Positions 27,889 to 36,582 of a stretch of 45,638 nucleotides of DNA are shown one piece after another; positions within the stretch are counted from its first letter, which is position 1, and each line of letters starts with the position of its first letter. A program made the translations under genes and the position numbers. This DNA comes from Methylophilus sp. Lineage in GTDB: Bacteria; Pseudomonadota; Gammaproteobacteria; Burkholderiales; Methylophilaceae. The DNA lies in NCBI RefSeq assembly GCF_008015755.1, contig NZ_SSGF01000029.1, forward strand, positions 1 to 45,638, read 5' to 3'. Under the pieces are notes generated by a model. It had not been told where the DNA came from. It ran no database searches and saw only the letters and a list, made by a program, of their open reading frames with translations.

Positions 27889-28844
27889 TGAAGTGGCTCA
27901 CTTGGTTAAAACAATATTATGAGCCGGTGTTGTATGGGCTTGCCCTGCTGCTGGTACTGCTGGCCTTGCTTAAGCCAGAAATCCAGCTCAGGCAACACGT
28001 GCAGCACTATCTGCTGATTGCGGATATTTCGCAAAGCATGAATGCTGAGGATGAAACACTGCAGCAACAAGCCGTGAGTCGCCTGGCTTATAGCCAGCAT
28101 TTAATGAAGCAACTGGTGCATAAAGCGCCTTGCGGCACGTATTTTAGCCTGGGGATTTTTGCCTCGGACAATATTGCCATGCTGCAAACACCGCTGGAAG
28201 TGTGCAAAAACCTGGATGTGATCAGCGATGGCATTGATCATCTGGAGTGGCGCATGGCCTGGAAAGGCAATAGCCGCCTCAGTTTTGCCGTGCATGCGGC
28301 GACCCATGTTTATGACGCACTCAACCAACCGGCGCAAATGCTGTTTTTCACTGATGGCGATGAAGCGCCGCGCGTGAATGTGACCATCAAGCAAGATTTG
28401 AGTGGGGTGCAGATAGGCGAGTTTTTTACCTTTATTGGGGTTGGCGGCACGCAAAAAGTAGCGATTCCACGCTATAACTCAGCCAACAAAAAAGTGGGCG
28501 ATTGGCCGGTGAGTGACAATAATAACGCGGGTGCAGTGGGCGTGACGTATGCGGATGCCAGCCAGGATGAACCGGATCCGCCTGTGGCTTATGCCGAATA
28601 TGACCGCATGCTGTCGCAACTGGAGGAGGATTACCTGAAATCGCTGGCCGAGGAGTTTAAAGGCAGTTATTTGAAAGGTGCTGATAACGAAGCCTTTTAC
28701 CATGCGCTGGCAGCCAAACCCGCCACCGCCAGCTTTGTCACTGATTACCCGTTACGCACGATCTATTTGTTGCTGGCGTTAGGGGTGTTATTGGCCACTT
28801 ATGTGCCGGATATACGTTACCGGCGTCGGGCCGCAGCGGCCTAA
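27888..28844 (+). CDS. mxaL: VWA-domain protein MxaL
   Basis: 318 residues. An N-terminal membrane helix (about residues 12-27), a von Willebrand A domain with DISQS (D46-S48-S50), and a C-terminal helix (about 290-308). It is the last gene of mxaRSACKL. Its stop is 15 bases from the stop of the convergent metallophosphoesterase gene and no terminator is evident between them. The methanol dehydrogenase structural genes (mxaFJGI) are not in the window. Confidence 0.86.
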   Translation: MKWLTWLKQYYEPVLYGLALLLVLLALLKPEIQLRQHVQHYLLIADISQSMNAEDETLQQQAVSRLAYSQHLMKQLVHKAPCGTYFSLGIFASDNIAMLQTPLEVCKNLDVISDGIDHLEWRMAWKGNSRLSFAVHAATHVYDALNQPAQMLFFTDGDEAPRVNVTIKQDLSGVQIGEFFTFIGVGGTQKVAIPRYNSANKKVGDWPVSDNNNAGAVGVTYADASQDEPDPPVAYAEYDRMLSQLEEDYLKSLAEEFKGSYLKGADNEAFYHALAAKPATASFVTDYPLRTIYLLLALGVLLATYVPDIRYRRRAAAA

Positions 28845-28859
28845 GTGTCTCTTTCGTTG

Positions 28860-30017
28860 TTAATCGTTGGCTGCGACCAGCGTCAGGCAGGTGATTTCAG
28901 AGGGCGAGCCAAAGCGGTTCGGCGGGCCCCAATACCCGGTGCCGCGGCTGACATAAATCCATAAGTCCTGCAGCCGATGCAGGCCAGCGACATAAGGTTG
29001 TTGTAGCGGCACAAAGTATTTCCACGGCCAAAATTGGCCACCGTGGGTATGGCCAGACAGCTGCAAGTCAAAGCCTGCGGCTTCAGCCGCTTCTGCGCTG
29101 CGTGGCTGGTGCGCCAGCAATATTTTAGGCGCATCGGCAGGCGCACCAGCAATGGCCGCTTGTGGGTCGCTGTGATGGTCGTCATAAAAACTGCCTGCGG
29201 TGTAGTCTGTAACGCCAGCCAGCACCAGTGTGGCGCCTTCGTGCGTGAGCTGTACGTGTTCATTCAGCAATACGCGAACGCCGAGGCGCTCCAGCTCATG
29301 AATCCAGGCCAGTGCGCCTGAGTAATACTCATGATTCCCCGTCACAAAAAAACTGCCATGACGCGCCTCCAGCGTGGCTAATGGCCGCGTATGTTCGGCC
29401 AGTTCATGCACACGGCCGTCGACCAGGTCGCCGGTAATGGCAATCAGGTCGGCCTCTAAAGAATTCACTTGTTGTACGATGCGCGAGAGATAGCCTTGCT
29501 TGATGGTGGGGCCAACATGAATATCGCTGATCTGCACAATCTTAAAGCCATGCAAACTCTCTGGTAAGTCGCGCAATGGCACGGTGACGTTGACCACGCG
29601 CGCCAGTTTGCGTGCATTAAAAAAGCCAATGATGCTGATCAACAAAGCGGCCGTCACCACCAAAAACGCCGATTGTTTTTCCAGCGCCGTGAAGTCTATT
29701 TGGAGTAGATGCATGGCATGCAAGCCTGCCATCGTCAGTAACAGCACATCGCGTAGCACCGTGAATACCAGCAGGGATGAGAACAGCCCCATCACCGTCA
29801 TGGCCACCCAACTGACACCATCGCGTAAGGATTGGTTGCTGAATCCGCGGGCCAGAAAGGCCACCGGTTGTAATAACGCAGAGGCGATCAACCCTGCCCA
29901 GCCCAGCCAGACGACCACATTAGGCCACGGTAAATCACCCAGCAGGCGTGCGCCAATGTAGTAGTGTAAAAGACCCACCAACGTGGTGGTCACAATCAGA
30001 AAACGGAGTGGTGGCAT
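28860..30017 (-). CDS. Membrane metallophosphoesterase (YkuE-like)
   Basis: 385 residues. About four N-terminal membrane helices (to about residue 135) are followed by a calcineurin-like phosphoesterase domain with all metal motifs: SDIHVG, GDLVDG, GNHEYYSG, LAHQP and GHTHGGQF. The nearest architecture I know is the YkuE/YaeI family, where some members act on lipids or lipid headgroups; the substrate here is unknown. No good ribosome-binding site precedes the ATG at 30017. It follows the phospholipase-like gene on the same strand after an 81-base gap. Confidence 0.88.
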   Translation of the reverse strand: MPPLRFLIVTTTLVGLLHYYIGARLLGDLPWPNVVVWLGWAGLIASALLQPVAFLARGFSNQSLRDGVSWVAMTVMGLFSSLLVFTVLRDVLLLTMAGLHAMHLLQIDFTALEKQSAFLVVTAALLISIIGFFNARKLARVVNVTVPLRDLPESLHGFKIVQISDIHVGPTIKQGYLSRIVQQVNSLEADLIAITGDLVDGRVHELAEHTRPLATLEARHGSFFVTGNHEYYSGALAWIHELERLGVRVLLNEHVQLTHEGATLVLAGVTDYTAGSFYDDHHSDPQAAIAGAPADAPKILLAHQPRSAEAAEAAGFDLQLSGHTHGGQFWPWKYFVPLQQPYVAGLHRLQDLWIYVSRGTGYWGPPNRFGSPSEITCLTLVAAND

Positions 30018-30098
30018 GCAGGTTGGGTTCGGAGGCTTGTTAGGATATATGCCTCTTAGATGGCGGCAATCCCAGTAGATTCAAGTCCGGCCGATGAG

Positions 30099-30956
30099 TT
30101 AGCAGTCTGGCTGGTTAAACCATTGAGGCTGATAGTGCTCAAATGCTTGTATCGCCCGCGTGGGTCGCAAGCGCGCATCCTGCAAGCACTTTTGGCGCCA
30201 GTCATCGAGTTGCTCCATGCCTAGGTTGATATGCTCGGCGTGTAGCGACGGGAAGGTGCCGTTAAGCAATTGCGGCAGATCGTGTAAGGCCAGGCTGACT
30301 TGGCCGCGATAATAGCCCAGTTTGTGTTCAAACTCGTTATCCAGCCTGCGGTAGCGGTGCAGCAGATATTGCGGGATACGCGACAGGCGTAAGGCCTGGT
30401 CGGCACTGGCCAGGCGAGACACGGCTTTATTAACGATGTCAGCGTCACATTGCCAGGCGGGTGTCAGTGTGTCGACGATGGTTTTGCGGTGTATGCGCAG
30501 TAATTTGCCGGGTGAGGGCAAGCCTGGCGTATGCAGATAGGCATCCATCGCCCATTCGGCGGCGGCATGCGTGAGCACACTGTGGTGCTGCCATTTGGCT
30601 TCAAAGGTCGGCACAAAGTGCTGGTGGGCGACCACATCCGTCAGCAAGTGGACGTTATAGCCGATGCCCAGCGCCAGTTGCCGTTCGTTTTTGGTATGCA
30701 GCAATTGCTGGCCCATGCCCCAACCATGGCTATGGTTAAAGGTGCGCGATACCACGGCCAGGTCTGGCAGGCAGGCACCGGCCATCACCAACGTTGGGTA
30801 GCGCCGCATCACGCCCAGCCAGGGCAGTGGGAGCAACGGCAACGCTTGCAGCCACTGGTGGGTATAAGCAACGTGCGAATACAAGCCCCAGGCATGTGCC
30901 TCACTGGGTAGCGCCAGTAACAGTAACAAACTGATGAGTAGGGTGCGGATCAACAT
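30099..30956 (-). CDS. Zinc-dependent phospholipase C-like secreted protein
   Basis: 285 residues with a clear signal peptide ending near EAHA; the mature protein starts WGLYSHVAYTHQ, which places a tryptophan at the N-terminus as in zinc-dependent phospholipase C and S1/P1-type nucleases. Further histidines and aspartates fit a trinuclear zinc site (GACLPDLAVV, NVHLLTDVVAHQHF). Likely periplasmic. The family match is moderate. It is divergent from the GT4 gene, and a weak PhoB-box-like element lies just upstream of its ATG. Confidence 0.72.
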   Translation of the reverse strand: MLIRTLLISLLLLLALPSEAHAWGLYSHVAYTHQWLQALPLLPLPWLGVMRRYPTLVMAGACLPDLAVVSRTFNHSHGWGMGQQLLHTKNERQLALGIGYNVHLLTDVVAHQHFVPTFEAKWQHHSVLTHAAAEWAMDAYLHTPGLPSPGKLLRIHRKTIVDTLTPAWQCDADIVNKAVSRLASADQALRLSRIPQYLLHRYRRLDNEFEHKLGYYRGQVSLALHDLPQLLNGTFPSLHAEHINLGMEQLDDWRQKCLQDARLRPTRAIQAFEHYQPQWFNQPDC

Positions 30957-30978
30957 GGGCGCACTTTGCGCTTGCTAG

Positions 30979-30996
30979 ATGACAGTTGGATGAATG
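30979..30996 (-). promoter_or_regulatory. Weak PhoB-box-like element
   Basis: On the minus strand the sequence reads CATTCAT-CCAA-CTGTCAT, a 7-4-7 arrangement with one perfect and one degenerate half-site. It is only about 23 bases from the phospholipase-like ATG and lacks a -10 box at the right distance, so it may be chance or a repression site. Confidence 0.3.
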
Positions 30997-31087
30997 CTGT
31001 ATGACGTTGATATGAAAGCGATTTTCGTCATAAAAGCATCACGATTGCTTGTTAAGCTGTGTGAAATTTGTTAACTCGGAATCCTGC

Positions 31088-32278
31088 ATGAAAATATTGA
31101 TGATTTCAGATGTGTATTTCCCGCGCGTGAATGGCGTATCTACCAGCATACGGACCTTTGCTGAAAGTTTGCGCGAGCAGGGCCATGTCGTCCATCTGAT
31201 TGCACCGCAGTATCCAGGCCAGCCCGCCTCCGCAGACGAGCGCTGGATTACCCGCATAGACGCACGCAAAATCGTGTTTGACCCAGAAGACTATTTAATG
31301 AAATGGTCGGCCTTGATGGCGTATGCCAACACCCTGCATCCTGGGGATTATGACCTGGTGCATATCCACACGCCTTTTATTGCGCACTATGCCGGGCTCA
31401 AAATTGCCAAAAAACTGCAAGTGCCCGTGGTCGAAACCTACCACACCTTTTTTGAGGATTACATGCATCACTACTTGCCGTGGGTGCCACGCAAATGGGC
31501 GGTGCGTATTGCACAAAGCGTGTCGCGCAAGCAGTGTCAGCAGGTCGATACCGTGGTCTCGCCTTCGGCACAGATGCGCGAGGTCTTGCAGCAATATGGC
31601 GTGACGACACCAATCAGCGTGATTCCGACCGGGCTGGATGCTTCGCGTTTTGTGCCTGGCGACGGTGCCGCGTTTAGAGAGAAATATGGCATTCCGGCAC
31701 AACGCCCGTTGTTGCTGTTTGTGGGCCGTGTTGCCTATGAGAAAAATATACAATTTTTGCTAGAAATGCTGTCACTGGTGATTCAGGACCACCCAGAAGT
31801 GTTGTTGGTGATTACAGGTGAAGGCCCAGCCGAGGCCATGCTAAAAAAAATGGCGCGTGATAAAGGCTTGCAGTCACACGTGATGTTCTTGGGCTATCTT
31901 GATAGAGTGATTGGTTTGAACGCCGCCTATCAGTCGGCAGACATTTTTGTATTTGCCTCCAAGAGCGAAACACAGGGACTGGTATTGCTGGAAGCCATGG
32001 CACAGTCTACGCCAGTGGTGGCGATTGCCGAGTTGGGCACTGCTTCTATCTTGCGTCAGGAGCAGGGCGCCTTGATTGCCAAGGATGATGAATTGCACTT
32101 TGCCGAGCAAGTACAAACCTTGCTCATAGACCATCAATTACGTGAGCGTGTCGGTAAACAAGGCAAACGGTATGTCGAGCAGGTGTGGTCTAGCGATGCG
32201 CAGGCAAACAAGTTGCTTGAGTGCTATGAGCGCCTGATGTTGGCGCATATGCCCATGGCGGCCTCTGCAGTTGCTTGA
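31088..32278 (+). CDS. Glycosyltransferase family 4
   Basis: 396 residues, GT-B fold. The N-terminus (MKILMISDVYFPRVNGVSTS) and the C-terminal ExxxxxxxE region (SETQGLVLLEAMAQS) are those of GT4 retaining glycosyltransferases. Closest in feel are the diacylglycerol glucosyl/mannosyltransferases (MgtA/SqdX/Agt type), so glycolipid synthesis is plausible but not certain. The ATG at 31088 gives the family N-terminus; an ATG 39 bases earlier is less likely. It is peripheral to the membrane or cytoplasmic. Confidence 0.85.
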   Translation: MKILMISDVYFPRVNGVSTSIRTFAESLREQGHVVHLIAPQYPGQPASADERWITRIDARKIVFDPEDYLMKWSALMAYANTLHPGDYDLVHIHTPFIAHYAGLKIAKKLQVPVVETYHTFFEDYMHHYLPWVPRKWAVRIAQSVSRKQCQQVDTVVSPSAQMREVLQQYGVTTPISVIPTGLDASRFVPGDGAAFREKYGIPAQRPLLLFVGRVAYEKNIQFLLEMLSLVIQDHPEVLLVITGEGPAEAMLKKMARDKGLQSHVMFLGYLDRVIGLNAAYQSADIFVFASKSETQGLVLLEAMAQSTPVVAIAELGTASILRQEQGALIAKDDELHFAEQVQTLLIDHQLRERVGKQGKRYVEQVWSSDAQANKLLECYERLMLAHMPMAASAVA

Positions 32279-32407
32279 GGCCATGCGCTGCTGAGTGAAA
32301 TGCTTTTGGATGCTGCCCTTTGTTTTAATGCGATGTAAGCTGGTGCAATACACTCGATGATTTAAGCGATTGCACCACTGGATTCTCTCGCAGGTGTCCC
32401 TGAGCCT

Positions 32408-32731
32408 TTATTTGGGAAGGTAAGGGATGCTTCCTGCAACATCAGTATCATCAATCAACTGAAAACGGCTTTCAGTGCCATCCTGTCTAGCTTTGGCATA
32501 GGGTGCATACTCAGGATCATTCGCAAACGCCAATGCAGATTCTTTGTTCGGAAACTGAATCAACGCAATCAAAGTATTTTCTAGTGGTTTACCCTCAAGC
32601 ACGTCTATATTGCCACTACGGCTCAAATATTTGCCACCATGTTTTGCAGCGATCAGGTGCACATGCTTTGCATATTCAGGCACCCACTGATCATCTTTGA
32701 CTAAAACATCTGCAATTAAAAACGCCGTCAT
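32408..32731 (-). CDS. DUF1330 family protein
   Basis: 107-residue small protein of the dimeric alpha-beta barrel type. The family pattern is visible (FLIADVLVKDDQWVPEYAKH, then GGKYLSRSG and LENTLIALIQFPN, and the conserved EYAPYAKAR). AAGGAG precedes the ATG at 32731. Function unknown; such proteins often appear in detoxification or oxidative contexts. It is divergent from the MgtC-type gene. Confidence 0.82.
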   Translation of the reverse strand: MTAFLIADVLVKDDQWVPEYAKHVHLIAAKHGGKYLSRSGNIDVLEGKPLENTLIALIQFPNKESALAFANDPEYAPYAKARQDGTESRFQLIDDTDVAGSIPYLPK

Positions 32732-32827
32732 TGTTCTCTCCTTGATTGTTGGTTGGTAAATGCGCAGTCTACCTAAGCTTTTATTGATTAGGTAACTTTC
32801 ATTTTAACAAGTTTGCCGAGATCGTCT

Positions 32828-32862
32828 GTGTCAGTGTCATGTCAGACGGCTTGCTTTACAAT
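32828..32862 (+). promoter_or_regulatory. Promoter with PhoB-box-like repeat for the mgtC-type gene
   Basis: TACAAT (32857-32862) is a good -10 box. Upstream, GTGTCAG-TGTC-ATGTCAG (32828-32845) has two TGTCA cores 11 bases apart in the 7-4-7 layout of a PhoB box, ending 11 bases before the -10 box, as in PhoB-activated promoters. A weaker -35 reading (GTGTCA, 32834-32839, 17-base spacer) overlaps it. Confidence 0.5.
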
Positions 32863-32915
32863 GCTGCCTGGTTGCTTAAAGCTCAAATACACACAATCGC
32901 TTTTTAAGGATCGTC

Positions 32916-33638
32916 ATGACATTGCAGGCCATTCAAAATATTAACCTGATCTCTTTGGCCGATTCATTGCTCAGCCTGACGACGGCGTTTGTCTGCGGTG
33001 CCGTGATTGGGTTTGAACGCCAGTATCGGCAGCGCACGGCGGGCTTGCGTACCAATGTGTTGGTCGCCGTCGGCGCCGCTATTTTTGTCGATATGGCCAA
33101 TCGCCTGACCGGCAATGAGGGGGCTGTGCACGTGGTGGCTTACGTGGTCTCGGGCATTGGTTTTTTAGGCGCTGGTGTCATTATGCGTGAAGAAGGTAAT
33201 GTGCGCGGGCTCAACACGGCGGCAACGTTGTGGGGCTCGGCGGCAGTGGGCGCGTGTGCGGGCGCGGATTTGTTATTAGAGGCGGTGTTAGGCACCTTGT
33301 TTGTGTTGGCAACCAATACGCTGTTACGGCCCGTGGTGAATCAGATTAACCGCAAGCCGATTGATACTTTGCGTGTAGAGTCGACCACCACCATTTATGT
33401 GATTGCGTTACGGCAGCATCAGAAAGAGGCGCTGGCCTTGCTGGAAAGCATGCTGGCGGATGCGCAATACCCAACCAAGCATTTACAGATGCATGCCTTT
33501 GGCAATGACTGCGTAGAGATTGAGGTGGAGTTATTAGCCGCAGCCATTAATAGTGATGAGCTGGATGCCGTGACGCAACGGCTATTGGCTGCAAGCTATA
33601 TTCATCAGGCTTTCTGGAGCCCGAGTATGATGGATTAA
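32916..33638 (+). CDS. MgtC/SapB family membrane protein
   Basis: 240 residues. The N-terminal half has four to five membrane helices with the family signature (GAVIGFERQYRQRTAGLRTN, then GIGFLGAGVIM and GLNTAATLW); the C-terminal 90 residues form a soluble ACT-like domain as in MgtC. In Salmonella, MgtC affects magnesium and phosphate homeostasis. AAGGA precedes the ATG. It faces pstB across a bidirectional terminator. Confidence 0.92.
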   Translation: MTLQAIQNINLISLADSLLSLTTAFVCGAVIGFERQYRQRTAGLRTNVLVAVGAAIFVDMANRLTGNEGAVHVVAYVVSGIGFLGAGVIMREEGNVRGLNTAATLWGSAAVGACAGADLLLEAVLGTLFVLATNTLLRPVVNQINRKPIDTLRVESTTTIYVIALRQHQKEALALLESMLADAQYPTKHLQMHAFGNDCVEIEVELLAAAINSDELDAVTQRLLAASYIHQAFWSPSMMD

Positions 33639-33654
33639 CCGTAACAAGACGCAT

Positions 33655-33684
33655 AAAAAACGCCACATCATGTGGCGTTTTTTT
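33655..33684. terminator. Bidirectional intrinsic terminator
   Basis: CGCCACA (33661-33667), TCA loop, TGTGGCG (33671-33677), flanked by an A-run and a T-run. It ends both the mgtC-type gene and the pst operon. Confidence 0.9.
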
Positions 33685-33697
33685 ATTCAGACAGGCA

Positions 33698-34477
33698 TTA
33701 ACCAAACTTGCCGGTAATGTAGTCTTCGGTTTCTTTACGGCCTGGGTTGGTGAAAATTTTGTCTGTATCATCGTACTCGATCAGCTCGCCAAGATACATA
33801 TAGGCGGTGTAGTCAGACACACGTGCCGCCTGTTGCATGTTGTGCGTGACCACCAGGATCGTCAGCTTGCTTCGCAGTTCTACCATCAGCTCTTCGATGT
33901 TAGCGGTGGCGATCGGGTCTAGCGCAGAGGTTGGCTCGTCAAACAGCATGATTTCCGGGTCGGTGGCCAAGGCACGGGCGATACACAAACGTTGTTGCTG
34001 GCCGCCAGAGAGGTTAAAGGCCAGGTCGTGCAAACGGTCTTTCACTTCGTTCCACAAGGCCGCGCCTTTAAGCGCTTCTTCTACCTTGTCATCCATGATG
34101 CGTTTGTTGTTTTCGCCGCGCACACGCAGACCATAGGCCACGTTTTCGTAGATGGATTTTGGAAACGGGTTCGGTTTCTGAAATACCATGCTGATACGCA
34201 TACGCACTTCAATCGGGTCTACGCCGCTATCCAGCACATTGGTATTGTCTGGGTGCATGACGATCTCGCCCTGATATTTATTGCCAGGATACAAATCGTG
34301 CATACGGTTAAAACAGCGCAGGAAGGTGGATTTTCCGCAACCGGAAGGGCCAATCAGCGCCGTGATTTTGTTTTCATACAAAGGCATGGAGATGCCTTTG
34401 AGTGCGCGGGCGCCGTTGCTATAAAAAAAGTTTAAATCGCGTGCTTCGGCTTTTATTGCAGTAGTGACAGTGGCCAT
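33698..34477 (-). CDS. pstB: Phosphate ABC transporter ATP-binding protein
   Basis: 259-residue ATPase of the high-affinity phosphate transporter. Walker [10 protein letters not shown], the signature LSGGQQQR and Walker [13 protein letters not shown] are all present. The ATG at 34477 is chosen ([11 protein letters not shown]) with AGGAA upstream; an upstream extension of 25 codons would overlap pstA. It is the last gene of pstS-C-A-B; no phoU follows. Confidence 0.97.
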   Translation of the reverse strand: MATVTTAIKAEARDLNFFYSNGARALKGISMPLYENKITALIGPSGCGKSTFLRCFNRMHDLYPGNKYQGEIVMHPDNTNVLDSGVDPIEVRMRISMVFQKPNPFPKSIYENVAYGLRVRGENNKRIMDDKVEEALKGAALWNEVKDRLHDLAFNLSGGQQQRLCIARALATDPEIMLFDEPTSALDPIATANIEELMVELRSKLTILVVTHNMQQAARVSDYTAYMYLGELIEYDDTDKIFTNPGRKETEDYITGKFG

Positions 34478-34502
34478 GGAGTTTCCTAAATCTTGTGTGG
34501 CA

Positions 34503-35441
34503 TTACCATTTAATATTTTTACGGATTTTGTAGCGCAACCAGATGGCTGCACCGTTCATTAACAGTGTGACAACGATAATCAGTGCACCAGTGGCGGCCG
34601 CATTGACGTGAAACGCATGGTCAGGGCGCGACAACCAGTTAAACATTTGAATCGGCATCACGGTAAAGCCTGAAGACAACCATTCAAAGTTAAGGAAGGG
34701 TGGCTCGGTGGTGATCGGGCTTGGTGGCAAGAAGGCGATAAAGGTCAGCGCACCAATCGTAATAATCGGCGCAGTTTCACCCAAGGCGCGCGCCATGCCG
34801 ATAATAATACCGGTGAGGATGCCGCCGTAAGAGTATTTGAATACGTGGTCGTAAACGACTTGCCATTTGGTGGCACCGACGCCATAGGCGGCTTCGCGGA
34901 TAGAGACTGGGATGGCGCGAATGGCTTCACGGGTGGAGACAATCACAATCGGCAGAATCAGCAGGCCTAAGGTTAAACCCGCAGTGAGGATGCTCTGGCC
35001 GAAGTCCAGCATGTAGACAAACAAGCCCAATGCCAGCAAACCGTAAATGATGGAAGGCACGCCAGCCAGGTTAGACACGTTGATTTCAATCAGGTCAGTA
35101 AACCAGTTTTTTGGCGCATATTCTTCCAGGTATAACCCAGCGGCAACACCTACTGGCACGGCAGTCAAAAAGGTGACCGACATTACCAATAATGAGCCCA
35201 CCCACGCAGACAACAGGCCAGCACGGCCCGCCCGGCGGGATGGAAACTCCGTCAGGAAATCCAGGTTGAATTTAGGATGACCATCGGCAATCAGTTGCCA
35301 GAACAACAGCATCAGCGTCATCAAACCCAGCATCAGGCAAATCAGGCCCAGGGTGGCAAAGAGTGCATCATTACGCTTGTGGCGTTTAATCATGGCGCGT
35401 ACGTCGGCCAGATTTTCGAGGACAGAAGCTTTATGTTCCAT
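34503..35441 (-). CDS. pstA: Phosphate ABC transporter permease PstA
   Basis: About 312 residues with six membrane helices and the permease loop ([20 protein letters not shown], then [12 protein letters not shown]). Start is either ATG 35441 ([14 protein letters not shown]) or ATG 35459, six codons earlier; neither has a strong ribosome-binding site. It sits 25 bases before pstB. A perfect 8-bp hairpin lies upstream at 35462-35482. Confidence 0.95.
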   Translation of the reverse strand: MEHKASVLENLADVRAMIKRHKRNDALFATLGLICLMLGLMTLMLLFWQLIADGHPKFNLDFLTEFPSRRAGRAGLLSAWVGSLLVMSVTFLTAVPVGVAAGLYLEEYAPKNWFTDLIEINVSNLAGVPSIIYGLLALGLFVYMLDFGQSILTAGLTLGLLILPIVIVSTREAIRAIPVSIREAAYGVGATKWQVVYDHVFKYSYGGILTGIIIGMARALGETAPIITIGALTFIAFLPPSPITTEPPFLNFEWLSSGFTVMPIQMFNWLSRPDHAFHVNAAATGALIIVVTLLMNGAAIWLRYKIRKNIKW

Positions 35442-35461
35442 GGTGTGTGGTTTCCGCATTG

Positions 35462-35482
35462 GCCAGTAGTCTGGCTACTGGC
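35462..35482. repeat. Hairpin between pstC and pstA
   Basis: GCCAGTAG (35462-35469) and CTACTGGC (35475-35482) pair perfectly around a 5-base loop in the intergenic region. No U-run follows. It may stabilise or segment the pst mRNA. Confidence 0.5.
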
Positions 35483-35520
35483 AGTGTATGGTGATTATGT
35501 GTCAGTAATAAGACTATTTA

Positions 35521-36462
35521 TTAGTAGCTTTCGCGGTATTTCTTGCGTACCCAGTGACCAAAAATATTGAATGACAATGTCATCGCCATCAATACCAGGC
35601 CTGCGGCAAAAATACTTTGGTAACCAATGCTGCCGTGTGGCAAGTCACCCATGGCTACTTGTACGATGTAAGCGGTGATGGTCGCTGCGCTATCCAGTGG
35701 GTTAAAGGTCAGGTTAGGTTGCTGACCCGCGGCAATCGCCACCACCATGGTTTCGCCCACTGCACGTGAGACAGCCAGAATGTAGGCAGCCACAATGCCC
35801 GAAATCGCTGCCGGGGTGACCACTTTAATCGCTGTCTGGAAGCGTGTCGCGCCCATGGCATAAGAGCCTTCACGCATGCTCATAGGCACGGCGCGCATGG
35901 CATCCTCAGACATGGAGGCAATATACGGAATAATCATGACGCCCATGACAATCCCGGCACCGAGCATATTGAAGCTTGGCAGCGAAGGGTAAATACTTTG
36001 CAGTAAAGGTGTCACAAAAAATAGCGCGAAGTAGCCAAATACAACGGTAGGCACACCGACTAGCAGTTCGAGGATAGGTTTGACGATTTCACGCGTTTTG
36101 TGTGAAGCAAATTCAGACAGGAAAATGGCAGAAATAGTGCCGATGGGCACGGCAACCGCCAGTGCGATAGCTGAGGTGGTCAAGGTGCCGGAAACCAGCG
36201 GCATAATGCCGTAATGCGCATCTTCGAATAACGGGGTCCATTGCGTATCGGTAAAAAAGTCGATTACAGAAACCGTTTTGAAAAAGCTGAGAGATTCGTA
36301 TAACAACACACCAACAATGGCAAATGTGGTGGCGACCGCAACCAAGGCTGCCATCATGAGGATCAGTTCAATAATCCGTTCTTTGACATTGCGGCGGATA
36401 TTTTTCGCCAGTCTGGGGCTGATGGTCAGTTGTGCAGGTAGTTGCATTGCTTGAGTCGCCAT
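35521..36462 (-). CDS. pstC: Phosphate ABC transporter permease PstC
   Basis: 313 residues with six membrane helices. The family loop is visible (ASMSEDAMRAVPMSMREGSY, then GATRFQTAIKVV), as is the region SRAVGETMVVAIAAGQQ. It follows pstS after a 120-base gap with a terminator-type hairpin, so its level is probably set by partial readthrough. No strong ribosome-binding site is seen before ATG 36462. Confidence 0.96.
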   Translation of the reverse strand: MATQAMQLPAQLTISPRLAKNIRRNVKERIIELILMMAALVAVATTFAIVGVLLYESLSFFKTVSVIDFFTDTQWTPLFEDAHYGIMPLVSGTLTTSAIALAVAVPIGTISAIFLSEFASHKTREIVKPILELLVGVPTVVFGYFALFFVTPLLQSIYPSLPSFNMLGAGIVMGVMIIPYIASMSEDAMRAVPMSMREGSYAMGATRFQTAIKVVTPAAISGIVAAYILAVSRAVGETMVVAIAAGQQPNLTFNPLDSAATITAYIVQVAMGDLPHGSIGYQSIFAAGLVLMAMTLSFNIFGHWVRKKYRESY

Positions 36463-36552
36463 AGTATTGAGCTTTGAGTGATGATCAAGAGTATTGATCT
36501 GCCAAGAGAGAATTTTAGCGGATAAACCACTGTTCAGGCCGGGTTATCAAGA

Positions 36553-36578
36553 AAAAAGGGGCGTTGCAGCCCCTTTTT
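36553..36578. terminator. Terminator-like attenuator between pstS and pstC
   Basis: AAAAAGGGGC (36553-36562) pairs with GCCCCTTTTT (36569-36578) around GTTGCA. On the minus strand it is a GC stem with a T-run directly after pstS, suiting partial termination that keeps binding protein in excess over permease. Confidence 0.8.
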
Positions 36579-36582
36579 ATAT

